DNA from: an uncultured Collinsella sp. | Lineage (GTDB): Bacteria > Actinomycetota > Coriobacteriia > Coriobacteriales > Coriobacteriaceae | NCBI GenBank assembly: GCA_900542315.1 | Contig: UQMV01000031.1 | Location: forward strand, 1-27,309 | DNA: 27,309 bases | Reading direction: 5' to 3' | Part shown: one piece after another, positions 1 to 7,219 of the stretch | Layout of the letters: each line of letters starts with the position of its first letter | Numbering within the stretch: position 1 is the first letter of the stretch | The notes under the pieces: model-generated | What the model saw: only the letters and a program-made list of their open reading frames with translations | Told to the model about the DNA's origin: nothing | The model's database searches: none | Position numbers and translations under genes: made by a program

Positions 1-1205
1 CCTACGAGCGTCTGCTGCACGCCAAACGTCGCCGCCAGCCACGGGGCAATCGCCAGCGGGGCCACGCCGGCGAACATATTGCCAAAGCCCATGACCGAGT
101 TAACGCGGCCGAGCTGCTCGAGTGGTGCCGTCGTCTGCACAATGGTGTTGTGGAGCGGGTTGACGACACCCCAGGCTATGCCCAAGGCGATCTGACCGAC
201 GAGGGCCACGCCCACGTACGGCGTCCCCACATAGAGCATACTTCCCAGGCCCACGGACATAAGCGCCACGAGCAGGGTTTTAAGGTTGACCAGGTGCGGC
301 GGCAAACGGAGCGCGACCACGGCGCCCAACACCGCGCCCACACCCGAGGCCGACGAGAGCCAGCCCATCCACTCGACACCGACATGCAGAATATCGCGGT
401 AGAAGAACGACTCCAGCGGGTCAAAGGCGCCATAGCCAAAGTTCGAAAGAAAGATAATGCAGAACAGTAGGGCGAGGACGCTGTTGGTAAAGACTGTCTT
501 GATGCTGGTCGCGAAGGTTGCGCGGGTGGATTTACTGGAGTCGGGGCTTTGATTGGCAGTACTTGCCGTTGTGCTGCTATCCGCGGGAGTACTTTCGCGC
601 GCGGCGACGCGACTTGTTTGCGGCCTAAAGCCCCAACCGGCGACGAGCGCCAGTACGGTAAAGATCATCATGAGCACGAACACCGCGCGTGACGATGCAG
701 CCGCCGCGACAAAGCCTCCCAGTGTGGGACCGACGATAATGCTCACGTTGGAGAACATGGTTATGGCGGAGTTGATGTCTTTGAGCTCGACGGGGTCGTC
801 GGTGAGATACGCCGGATAGGACGTGGCGATGGGCTGGGCGAATCCCATCACAAAGCCCAGGAGTACCGCGCCGAGCAGGACTATGCCGGTCGCGCTGCCA
901 AAAACGAGGATCGCCGCACCCGTTACTAGCGTACCGACGATACTCAGCAAGAAATGGCGGCGCGGGCCCCAAGCGTCGAGCGCCGCACCGCCCGCAAAGG
1001 ACCCCAGGATCACAAAGACGTTCATAAAGAGGACAGCCAGCGATGTCGCGACGACCGAAGCGCCGTCCGCATAGGTAAGCGTTCCGATGACGCCGATAAA
1101 GTAGCTGGTCTGAAAACCGGTGTAGATGAGAAAGCGCATCGCCACCAGACGCTTGGCCTGCACGGACAGCGATGATTGAGGCTTTGAGAAAAGGGAGGCG
1201 AGCAT
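1..1205 (-). CDS. MFS-family transporter, C-terminus cut off by the window edge
   Basis: The reverse strand is open from an ATG at 1205 to base 1 without a stop, giving about 401 residues of a major facilitator protein that continues outside the window. The translation has alternating hydrophobic helices, a cytoplasmic-loop-like DAWGPRRH stretch between helices 2 and 3, and a polar central linker rich in Ser and Thr (roughly residues 205-235) separating two six-helix halves. This is the usual MFS layout. An AAGGAG ribosome binding site lies six bases before the ATG. A 7-bp inverted repeat, CGAATGC/GCATTCG at 1225-1247, sits just upstream and could be an operator. The family is typical of drug or siderophore exporters, but nothing here fixes the substrate. 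Confidence 0.85.
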   Translation of the reverse strand, partial: MLASLFSKPQSSLSVQAKRLVAMRFLIYTGFQTSYFIGVIGTLTYADGASVVATSLAVLFMNVFVILGSFAGGAALDAWGPRRHFLLSIVGTLVTGAAILVFGSATGIVLLGAVLLGFVMGFAQPIATSYPAYLTDDPVELKDINSAITMFSNVSIIVGPTLGGFVAAAASSRAVFVLMMIFTVLALVAGWGFRPQTSRVAARESTPADSSTTASTANQSPDSSKSTRATFATSIKTVFTNSVLALLFCIIFLSNFGYGAFDPLESFFYRDILHVGVEWMGWLSSASGVGAVLGAVVALRLPPHLVNLKTLLVALMSVGLGSMLYVGTPYVGVALVGQIALGIAWGVVNPLHNTIVQTTAPLEQLGRVNSVMGFGNMFAGVAPLAIAPWLAATFGVQQTLV

Positions 1206-1379
1206 GGAGACTCCTTGTTTCATACGAATGCGGACGGCGGGCATTCGCCACTGTCTGTCAAATCAATCTATCCGCATGAAACATTAAGGACGCATCAAGC
1301 CCCTTCTCTCCGTTTTTCGCCCGTCATGAACTACTTAGTAGATTGTAAGGCATGTCCCACACATCTACCAAAGCAAAAA

Positions 1380-1412
1380 CCACCACAAAGGTGCCTGTCC
1401 CCTTTGTGGTGG
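1380..1412. repeat. REP-like perfect 12-bp palindrome
   Basis: CCACCACAAAGG at 1380-1391 is perfectly complementary to 1401-1412, with a nine-base loop TGCCTGTCC. It lies in the gap between the 3' end of moaC-mobB and the start of the MFS gene. No T-run follows on either strand, so it does not look like a plain terminator. The GTGCCTGTCCCCTTT core resembles dispersed REP-type palindromes I recall from other bacteria. Calling it a dispersed repeat is inference, since only one copy is in view. Confidence 0.5.
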
Positions 1413-1441
1413 AAGTGACGTTTGCCCAGGTAAAAGCTGCC

Positions 1442-1470
1442 AAAATAAACCTGTCTTTTTTGGCAGGTTT
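1442..1470 (-). terminator. Terminator of the moa operon
   Basis: On the reverse strand AAACCTG and CAGGTTT (1464-1470 and 1447-1453) pair across a ten-base loop, followed by ATTTTGG. The hairpin begins at the stop codon of moaC-mobB, the expected place for an intrinsic terminator. Confidence 0.55.
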
Positions 1471-2774
1471 TAGGCCAGATGGTCTTGGATGAGGTCGCAG
1501 ATGGCTCGGGCGTCGTTGATGTTGACGGCTCGGGTTGCAAAGCCGGCGTCGAAGGCCTGGCGTGCCAGGGCCTCGTTGCAGGCAAGGGCCAGCGTGCGAC
1601 CGTCGACCAGGTCGAGCGAGCTCTTGCCGCGCAGACGGTCGACACCGGAGCGCGCGACGACGATGTTGTCGAAGCCCTCGGTCTTATAGCCCTCGATGAT
1701 TACCACGTCGACATCGTTGTAGCGCGACAGCAGCTCGCGCGCGGGCATCTCGTCCTCCTCGCGCGTGTCAGCGTACTCCGCCCAGCGCGTGGCGCAGATA
1801 AGGCCCACGTGCTTGGAGCCGGCCTGGTGATGGCGCCAGGTATCCTTAGCGGGCACATCGATATCAAAGCCGTGGTGCCCGTGATGCTTGAGCGAACCCA
1901 CGCGCAGGCCGCGGCGGGTGAGCTCGGCGATAACCTTCTCGACGAGCGTGGTCTTGCCCGAGTTTTGGTAGCCGATAAACGCGATCGCGGGGACGGCCGG
2001 TGCCGGAACTGCGGGCGCGACGGCGACGGGTGCGCTTGCGGGCGCGGCACCGTCAGCGACCACAGCTTCGACAGCAGCAGCCTGACGCTCGGCGCGATCC
2101 CACACGCCCGAACGGCCGCCTTCCTTGTGCAGCAGGCGCACGTCGACGATTTCCATGCCGCGATCGACGGCCTTGCACATGTCATAGATCGTAAGACATG
2201 CAGCGCTCGCGCCGGTCAACGCCTCCATCTCAATACCCGTCTTGCCCGTCACGCCGGCAGTAACCAGCACGTGAAAGCCAACCTGTCCGTCCGCGCGCGC
2301 AGGCGCCCAGCCCTCGGGCACGTCCTCGACAGGCGTCCCCGCCGGGGCGATGGGCTCGATATCGCACTTGCTCTTGGTAATGAGCAACGGATGGCACATG
2401 GGAATGATGTCGCTCGTGCGTTTGATGGCCATAATGCCCGCCACGCGCGCGCAGGCAAGCACGTCGCCCTTTTTGGCGCGGTCCTGCAGCACCATGGCCT
2501 GCGTCTCGGGGTGCATGAGGATGGTGCCCTCGGCGATGGCGATGCGATGGGTCTCGGCCTTGTCGGACACGTCGACCATGCGAACCTCGCCCTTGGCGTC
2601 CACGTGCGTCAGCTCGTCGCGACGGGCGTCACGGGCTGGCTCGACGGCGGCGCTGGCGGTCGGCTGCGCGCCTGCAACGGCATCGCCAGCTTTCGCCGCA
2701 GCCGTGACTTTGTGAGCAGACATCGCGGCCCTACGAGCGGCCTTGGTGGCGTCGGCGTACCTGCTCTTGGCCAT
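1470..2774 (-). CDS. moaC: MoaC-MobB fusion: cyclic pyranopterin monophosphate synthase plus MobB GTPase
   Basis: This 434-residue protein joins two molybdenum-cofactor enzymes. Residues 1-60 are a low-complexity Ala-rich extension. Residues 65-225 are MoaC, which makes cyclic pyranopterin monophosphate from the MoaA product; MVDVSDK, MCHPL (126-130), GKTGIEMEALTG and the catalytic-type YDMCK (Asp198, Lys201) are all present. After an Ala/Pro/Val linker (230-262) comes MobB, a GTP-binding protein that assists guanine-dinucleotide attachment. It has a Walker A GYQNSGKTT at 268-276, a KHHGHHGFD segment and VVIIEGYK. The start at 2774 is chosen because GGAGGA lies nine bases upstream, inside the end of moaA. 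An upstream in-frame ATG at 2819 has no such site. The gene begins four bases after moaA, so translation is probably coupled. Confidence 0.93.
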   Translation of the reverse strand: MAKSRYADATKAARRAAMSAHKVTAAAKAGDAVAGAQPTASAAVEPARDARRDELTHVDAKGEVRMVDVSDKAETHRIAIAEGTILMHPETQAMVLQDRAKKGDVLACARVAGIMAIKRTSDIIPMCHPLLITKSKCDIEPIAPAGTPVEDVPEGWAPARADGQVGFHVLVTAGVTGKTGIEMEALTGASAACLTIYDMCKAVDRGMEIVDVRLLHKEGGRSGVWDRAERQAAAVEAVVADGAAPASAPVAVAPAVPAPAVPAIAFIGYQNSGKTTLVEKVIAELTRRGLRVGSLKHHGHHGFDIDVPAKDTWRHHQAGSKHVGLICATRWAEYADTREEDEMPARELLSRYNDVDVVIIEGYKTEGFDNIVVARSGVDRLRGKSSLDLVDGRTLALACNEALARQAFDAGFATRAVNINDARAICDLIQDHLA

Positions 2775-2778
2775 ATGA

Positions 2779-3834
2779 TCATCCTCCGATTTGGGACATA
2801 AATCGTTGCGTGCCCTCAATTATCGCGTGTTCCTGCGGTTTGTGGACCACGGCATCGCGCCAAATCGAAAGTACCTGCATATCATCACCACAGCGCAGGG
2901 CGTCGCGCACCGAATACTCGGCATCGCTAAACAGGCACGGACGCACATTGCCATCGGCCGTCAGGCGCAGGCGGTTGCAATTCGCACAAAAATGGTTGGA
3001 CATGGCGCTAATGAAACCGACCGTGCCCGCCGCGTCCGGGAAGCGCCAGTAGCGCGCGGGACCGGCACCGGCAGGAGCGTCGTTGATGTCGAGTGGCTCA
3101 AGCTCGTCCAGGCCAGCCGCAGCGGCGCCGACATTGATGCGTGCCCGCAGCTCGTCGCTCGGCACGGTATCGCTCGCGTCCCACAGCTCGGGATTGAGCG
3201 TGGGTGCATGCGGGTCCACGGCACAATGTGAACTCGTGTGCTCGTCGCCGATGGGCATGTATTCGATAAAGCGCAGATGGATGGGGCGGTCGACCGTGAG
3301 CCGCGCGAGGGCCGCCACGTCCTGGTTGAGCCGGCGCACAACAACGCAGTTGACCTTAACGGGCTCAAAGCCCCAAGCCAGCGCCGCGTCGATGCCAGCC
3401 ATGGTCTGCTCGAGTCGACCCAGGCGCGTGATCTTTCCAAAGAGCGAGGGGTCGAGTGTGTCGAGCGAGATGTTGACGCGGTTAAGCCCGGCATCTTTGA
3501 GCTGCGGCGCCAGCTTAGGCAGCAGGGCGCCGTTGGTGGTGAGCGAGATGTCCTCGATCTGCGGAATCGCGCGGATATCACGAATGAGCGGAATAATACG
3601 GCGGCTGACCAGCGGCTCGCCACCCGTCAGGCGCACGCGGCGAATGCCCTCCCCCGCCACCAAGCGCACAAAGCGGGCGATTTCCTCGGCGCTGAGCAGC
3701 TCGTCGTGCGCACGGGGCGCCACGCCGTCGGCCGGCATGCAGTAGATGCAGCGGAAATTGCACTTGTCGGTAACGGCAATGCGCAGGTAGTTGATATCGC
3801 GGCCAAAGCCGTCATGTTGCACGCGCCCGTCCAC
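2779..3834 (-). CDS. moaA: GTP 3',8-cyclase MoaA (radical SAM)
   Basis: MoaA opens molybdopterin synthesis by rearranging GTP with two iron-sulfur clusters. The 351-residue product has the radical SAM CxxxCxxC triad (Cys25, Cys29, Cys32 in CNFRCIYC), the GGEP motif at 71-74, and a C-terminal cluster site FCANCNRLRL...NVRPC with Cys283, Cys286 and Cys300. It ends in the Gly-Gly tail needed by the family. Length is normal. The start is a GTG at 3834 with a GGGGAGGG ribosome site six bases upstream. It is the first gene of the operon with moaC-mobB, and MoaA and MoaC act in succession on the same substrate. No molybdenum-cofactor riboswitch was recognised upstream. Confidence 0.96.
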   Translation of the reverse strand: MDGRVQHDGFGRDINYLRIAVTDKCNFRCIYCMPADGVAPRAHDELLSAEEIARFVRLVAGEGIRRVRLTGGEPLVSRRIIPLIRDIRAIPQIEDISLTTNGALLPKLAPQLKDAGLNRVNISLDTLDPSLFGKITRLGRLEQTMAGIDAALAWGFEPVKVNCVVVRRLNQDVAALARLTVDRPIHLRFIEYMPIGDEHTSSHCAVDPHAPTLNPELWDASDTVPSDELRARINVGAAAAGLDELEPLDINDAPAGAGPARYWRFPDAAGTVGFISAMSNHFCANCNRLRLTADGNVRPCLFSDAEYSVRDALRCGDDMQVLSIWRDAVVHKPQEHAIIEGTQRFMSQIGG

Positions 3835-3967
3835 GCAGCCCTCCCCTCACGCGGCGTTTTATTCTTCGGAAAACATAATACCCCACGAGAGAATCATGCC
3901 GACACCCGTACGACAGGACAGGTCACTTCGAGCAAGACCGGCTTCCCAAGCCCATCCTCAGCATGCA

Positions 3968-4030
3968 AACCATCACAACATTCGATGCTTTTCCCGTTTT
4001 TGGCAAAAAACGTCGAATGTTGTGATGGTT
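3968..4030. repeat. 63-nt palindromic element, copy 1
   Basis: AACCATCACAACATTCGA (3968-3985) is perfectly complementary to 4013-4030 over 18 bases. The 27-base loop starts TGCTTTT and ends AAAAACG. It lies downstream of the nuclease-fold gene and upstream of moaA. A second element with the same core CAACATTCGA, loop length and orientation is at 5209-5271. Where the two arms differ, the opposite arm changes to keep pairing. Confidence 0.8.
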
Positions 4031-4069
4031 AGCCTGTCCACGGCACCCCGCAGAAGGGTCAGAACGCCC

Positions 4070-5107
4070 CTAGAGGCCACCATTCCAGTTGCGAATCACG
4101 AATTCCCGCAGGTCATTCTGCCGTTTCTGGAACGCTTCGCTTCGGTCGCACTTGAGACCCATAGCGAGCGCGATGGCATTCATCGCCCGGTGCAATTGCA
4201 GCTGATGGGCAAACTGAGTCCCAGTGAGGACGATCATCCTAAAGCCCAGCGCGCTCAGCACGGTCATACGCTCCGCATCCGACGCGCTGCGCTGTTTATC
4301 AAGATGGTCCGAGCCGTTGTATTCAATCCCCGTACCGCTCGCAGGCGCATATACGTCGATCTCGAAATACCCGGCCTTTGCGAGATATTTGAACTCGTTG
4401 GGAACATCGACCCGATGGTTGAGCTCGATCTTGGCGTATCCCAGCCCGCCCTGGGAACGTTTTGCTACGACCATGATTGCGGTGGCCGTCTCCATGGGCG
4501 ACCGCGCGCCATCGTGCACGCGCCTGAGCACGGCGGCCGCGCGTATAGCCCCCTGACGAGATCGGTTCTCATTGCAATAAGCAATCAAGTCGGCAACGGT
4601 ATACCTCCGCCCCATCTCGATATAATCGCCTGTCGACAGATGATTCAAATGGTATCGGGCACAGATTTCATAGCCGTATTCCAGCTGCTCGGGCTCGCTC
4701 ATCCACGAACCCGCTTGGACAAAGCACATGACCTCATCAACCACCAGAAGGCCCTCTGCCACCTCGATAAGATGGTCCGAAGGAATGGGCGCCCCAAACA
4801 CATGGCGTCGGAGACCCGCCGGCCGAGAGCGCTCGAAATCGAAGCTAACCAGCGTGTCAATACGGTCGAGCTCCTCATGTGGGATGCCAAGTGAGGCCAG
4901 ATAGTCGGTAACAATCTCGACCGCCGCAGATATTCTCAGCCCCTTGGCATCTAGTCCCAATTTGGGCAAGCCCGCAGTCGGCTCCGCCTCGTCGGCAATC
5001 GAGTCCTCATCGTATAGGCTGCTTGCTCGCGAGAGCGGCTCGGACAGGCGCGCCACGTTGTGGTACAGCCAGGCAGTCTTATGGGACAGGACAATCGGCA
5101 GGTCCAT
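4070..5107 (-). CDS. AbiEi/DUF559-like protein with a Vsr-type nuclease-fold C-terminus
   Basis: The product is 345 residues with no transmembrane segment. The N-terminus (LPIVLSHKTAWLYHN) resembles the winged-helix start of AbiEi-type antitoxin proteins. The C-terminal third has the layout of the DUF559/Vsr endonuclease-like fold common in actinobacterial AbiEi relatives: SPME (Glu206), an Asp in FEIDVYAP (Asp251), Glu262 in GIEYNG, then DHLDKQRSASDAER and a hydrophobic LGFRMIVLT strand. The start at 5107 is preferred because GGAGGG sits five bases upstream. The longer frame to 5239 would translate half of a palindrome. The gene stands alone, bracketed by two matching 63-nt hairpins. Its role is not known from sequence; nuclease, defence or antitoxin functions are all possible. 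Confidence 0.7.
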   Translation of the reverse strand: MDLPIVLSHKTAWLYHNVARLSEPLSRASSLYDEDSIADEAEPTAGLPKLGLDAKGLRISAAVEIVTDYLASLGIPHEELDRIDTLVSFDFERSRPAGLRRHVFGAPIPSDHLIEVAEGLLVVDEVMCFVQAGSWMSEPEQLEYGYEICARYHLNHLSTGDYIEMGRRYTVADLIAYCNENRSRQGAIRAAAVLRRVHDGARSPMETATAIMVVAKRSQGGLGYAKIELNHRVDVPNEFKYLAKAGYFEIDVYAPASGTGIEYNGSDHLDKQRSASDAERMTVLSALGFRMIVLTGTQFAHQLQLHRAMNAIALAMGLKCDRSEAFQKRQNDLREFVIRNWNGGL

Positions 5108-5208
5108 GAGCCCTCCAATGGGTCGGATAACCAACCTTATTCCCCTGCTCGCGGATTCGCACACCTTCGCATGCAAGTTAGTGATTCCACCCGATCGGAT
5201 GACAGAAA

Positions 5209-5271
5209 AACCGTCCCAACATTCGATGCTTTTTCTCAAAATCGAGAAAAACGTCGAATGTTGGGACGGTT
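5209..5271. repeat. 63-nt palindromic element, copy 2
   Basis: AACCGTCCCAACATTCGA (5209-5226) pairs perfectly with 5254-5271, and one further A-T pair extends the stem. Inside the 27-base loop TTTTTCTC and GAGAAAAA can pair, so almost the whole element folds. On the reverse strand it is followed by TTTTTCTGTC. It lies 50 bases beyond the stop of the ABC exporter gene, so it may also terminate that operon. Confidence 0.8.
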
Positions 5272-5320
5272 TGAGGCGGGGTGAGGAGCATGGAGGGCCA
5301 AAGCACCGTGCCCGAACGGG

Positions 5321-7219
5321 TTAATCCAGCTCCTTTAAGCCGTGCGCCAGCTGCCAGTACTCGCCGTGCTGGGCCAGGAGCTCCTCGTGGGTGCCGCGTT
5401 CGATGATGCGGCCGTGCTCGAGGACCATGATCGCGTCGGCGTCGCGGACGGTGGACAGGCGGTGCGCGATCATAAACGTGGTGCGTCCGCGCATGATGCG
5501 ATCCATGCCGCGTTCGATGAGCTTTTCGGTGCGCGTGTCGATGCTCGAGGTTGCCTCGTCCAAGATGAGCACCGGCGGGTCGGCCACAGCCACGCGCGCA
5601 ATGGCGAGGAGCTGCCGCTGGCCCTGCGACAGATTGGCGCCATCGGCCGTGACCGGCGTATCGTAGCCTCTAGGCAGGCGGCGGATAAACGAGTCGGCAC
5701 AGGCGGCCTCGGCGGCGGCGCGCACTTCCTCGTCGGTCGCGTCGAGCTTGCCAAAGCGGATGTTCTGCGCAATGGTGCCGCTAAACAGGTGCGTATCCTG
5801 CAACACAATGCCGAGCGACCCACGCAAGCTGGCCTTGGCGATGTGCTTGACGTAGATGCCGTCGTACGTGATCTCGCCGTCATCGACCTCGTAGAAGCGG
5901 TTGATGAGGTTGGTGATGGTCGTCTTTCCGGCGCCCGTCGAGCCCACAAAGGCGATCTTTTGTCCCGGCTTGGCAAACAGGTTGAGGTCCGTGAGCACGC
6001 GCGTGCCCGGCACGTACGAAAAGTCCACGGCATGGAAGCGCACGTCGCCGGCAAGCGGCACGAGGCCGGTGACAAGCTCGGTGCCGTCGGCGGCCACCGC
6101 ACGGCCTGCGTCATCGACCGAGGCCACGTCGTGCAGATGCCCGTACGCGCCCACGCCACGGCCCTCGGGAATCTTCCACGCCCATGCAGACTCGCCCGTC
6201 TGCACCAGCTCCACGCAGCCCTCGTCCACCTCGGGCTCAAGGTCCATTGCGGCAAACAGGCGCTCGGCACCGGCCAGCGCGTTGAGCAAAAAGTTGCCCA
6301 GCTGCGTAAACTGGTTGATGGGCATGGCCGCCTGGCGCACAAAGACCAGGTAGCTCGCGAGCGCGCCCACGTCGGCCAGGCCGTTGATGCAGAGCATGCC
6401 GCCCGCCACCGCAACGATGGCGTAGTTGGCGTACCCGATCACCACGGTCATGGGCACCATCGAGTTGGCATAGGCCTGCGCGGCGCCACCGGTGCGGCGC
6501 AGCTCCTGGTTGCGCGCGTCAAAACCGGCAACGTTAGCCTGCTCGTGGTTAAAAACCTTGATGACCTTTTGGCCCGAGACCATCTCCTCGACGTATCCGT
6601 CCAAGTCGCCGAGCGATGCCTGCTGGGCGGCAAAGAAACGCTTGGAGCGAATGCCCGAGTAGCGCGCGTACAGCACGATGGCCGCGTCGCACACGAGTGT
6701 GATAATCGTGAGCTGCCAGTTAAGAATGATGAGCATGGCCGTGGTGCCGATCACCTGGATTACCGCCTGAATCACGTTGGCAAAGCTGTTGTTGAGTGCC
6801 TCGGAGACCGTGTCGACGTCGTTGGTGAAGAAGCTCATGATGTCGCCCGAGCGCGTGCTGTCGAAATAGCCGAGCGGCAACGTCTGAATGTGCGCGAACA
6901 GGTCGCGGCGGATGTCGGACACCACGCGCTGGGCCGCGCGCACCATAATCTGCGAGTAACCCAGGGCCGAGAGCACACCCGCAGCGTAGATGATTGCCGT
7001 GAGGATAACCTGCTTGGCGAGCAGCTCCTCGCCGCCCGTGGCAAGACCGTTGACGATAGGGCGCACCATGTAGGTGCCGGCGAGGCTCGCAATGGCTGCG
7101 ACAGAGGCAAGCACGCCCACTGCCAGCAGCGAAAACTTGGCATGGCCCATATAGCTGAGCAAACGGCGGAGCGTCTGCCCCAGATTGGCCGGGCGGGCCT
7201 GAGCAGATGTCTTAGGCAC
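5321..7219 (-). CDS. ABC exporter half-transporter, catalytically complete subunit
   Basis: This 632-residue protein has six transmembrane helices (about 25-320) and a nucleotide-binding domain (about 390-625). The ATPase motifs are complete: Walker A GSTGAGKTT (426-434), signature LSQGQ (530-534), Walker B LILDEATSS with catalytic Glu555, and the H-loop IAHRLS. Between the two domains is an unusually long segment (about 330-390) with no recognisable motif. The start is a GTG at 7219 overlapping the end of the upstream partner by eight bases, with GGGAGG in front. With the neighbouring subunit it should form a heterodimeric exporter of the BmrCD or TM287/288 type, in which this subunit carries the canonical Walker B and H-loop residues. 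The substrate cannot be told; multidrug or lipid-linked export are the usual options. Confidence 0.92.
   Translation of the reverse strand: MPKTSAQARPANLGQTLRRLLSYMGHAKFSLLAVGVLASVAAIASLAGTYMVRPIVNGLATGGEELLAKQVILTAIIYAAGVLSALGYSQIMVRAAQRVVSDIRRDLFAHIQTLPLGYFDSTRSGDIMSFFTNDVDTVSEALNNSFANVIQAVIQVIGTTAMLIILNWQLTIITLVCDAAIVLYARYSGIRSKRFFAAQQASLGDLDGYVEEMVSGQKVIKVFNHEQANVAGFDARNQELRRTGGAAQAYANSMVPMTVVIGYANYAIVAVAGGMLCINGLADVGALASYLVFVRQAAMPINQFTQLGNFLLNALAGAERLFAAMDLEPEVDEGCVELVQTGESAWAWKIPEGRGVGAYGHLHDVASVDDAGRAVAADGTELVTGLVPLAGDVRFHAVDFSYVPGTRVLTDLNLFAKPGQKIAFVGSTGAGKTTITNLINRFYEVDDGEITYDGIYVKHIAKASLRGSLGIVLQDTHLFSGTIAQNIRFGKLDATDEEVRAAAEAACADSFIRRLPRGYDTPVTADGANLSQGQRQLLAIARVAVADPPVLILDEATSSIDTRTEKLIERGMDRIMRGRTTFMIAHRLSTVRDADAIMVLEHGRIIERGTHEELLAQHGEYWQLAHGLKELD

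Noticed and set aside
1331..1341. The small palindrome CTACTTAGTAG upstream of the MFS gene
   Set aside because: It is short, has no associated regulator or clear promoter, and could be chance.
5108..5239. A 44-residue N-terminal extension of the nuclease-fold gene
   Set aside because: It would translate one arm of the palindrome at 5209-5271, and a better ribosome site precedes the ATG at 5107.
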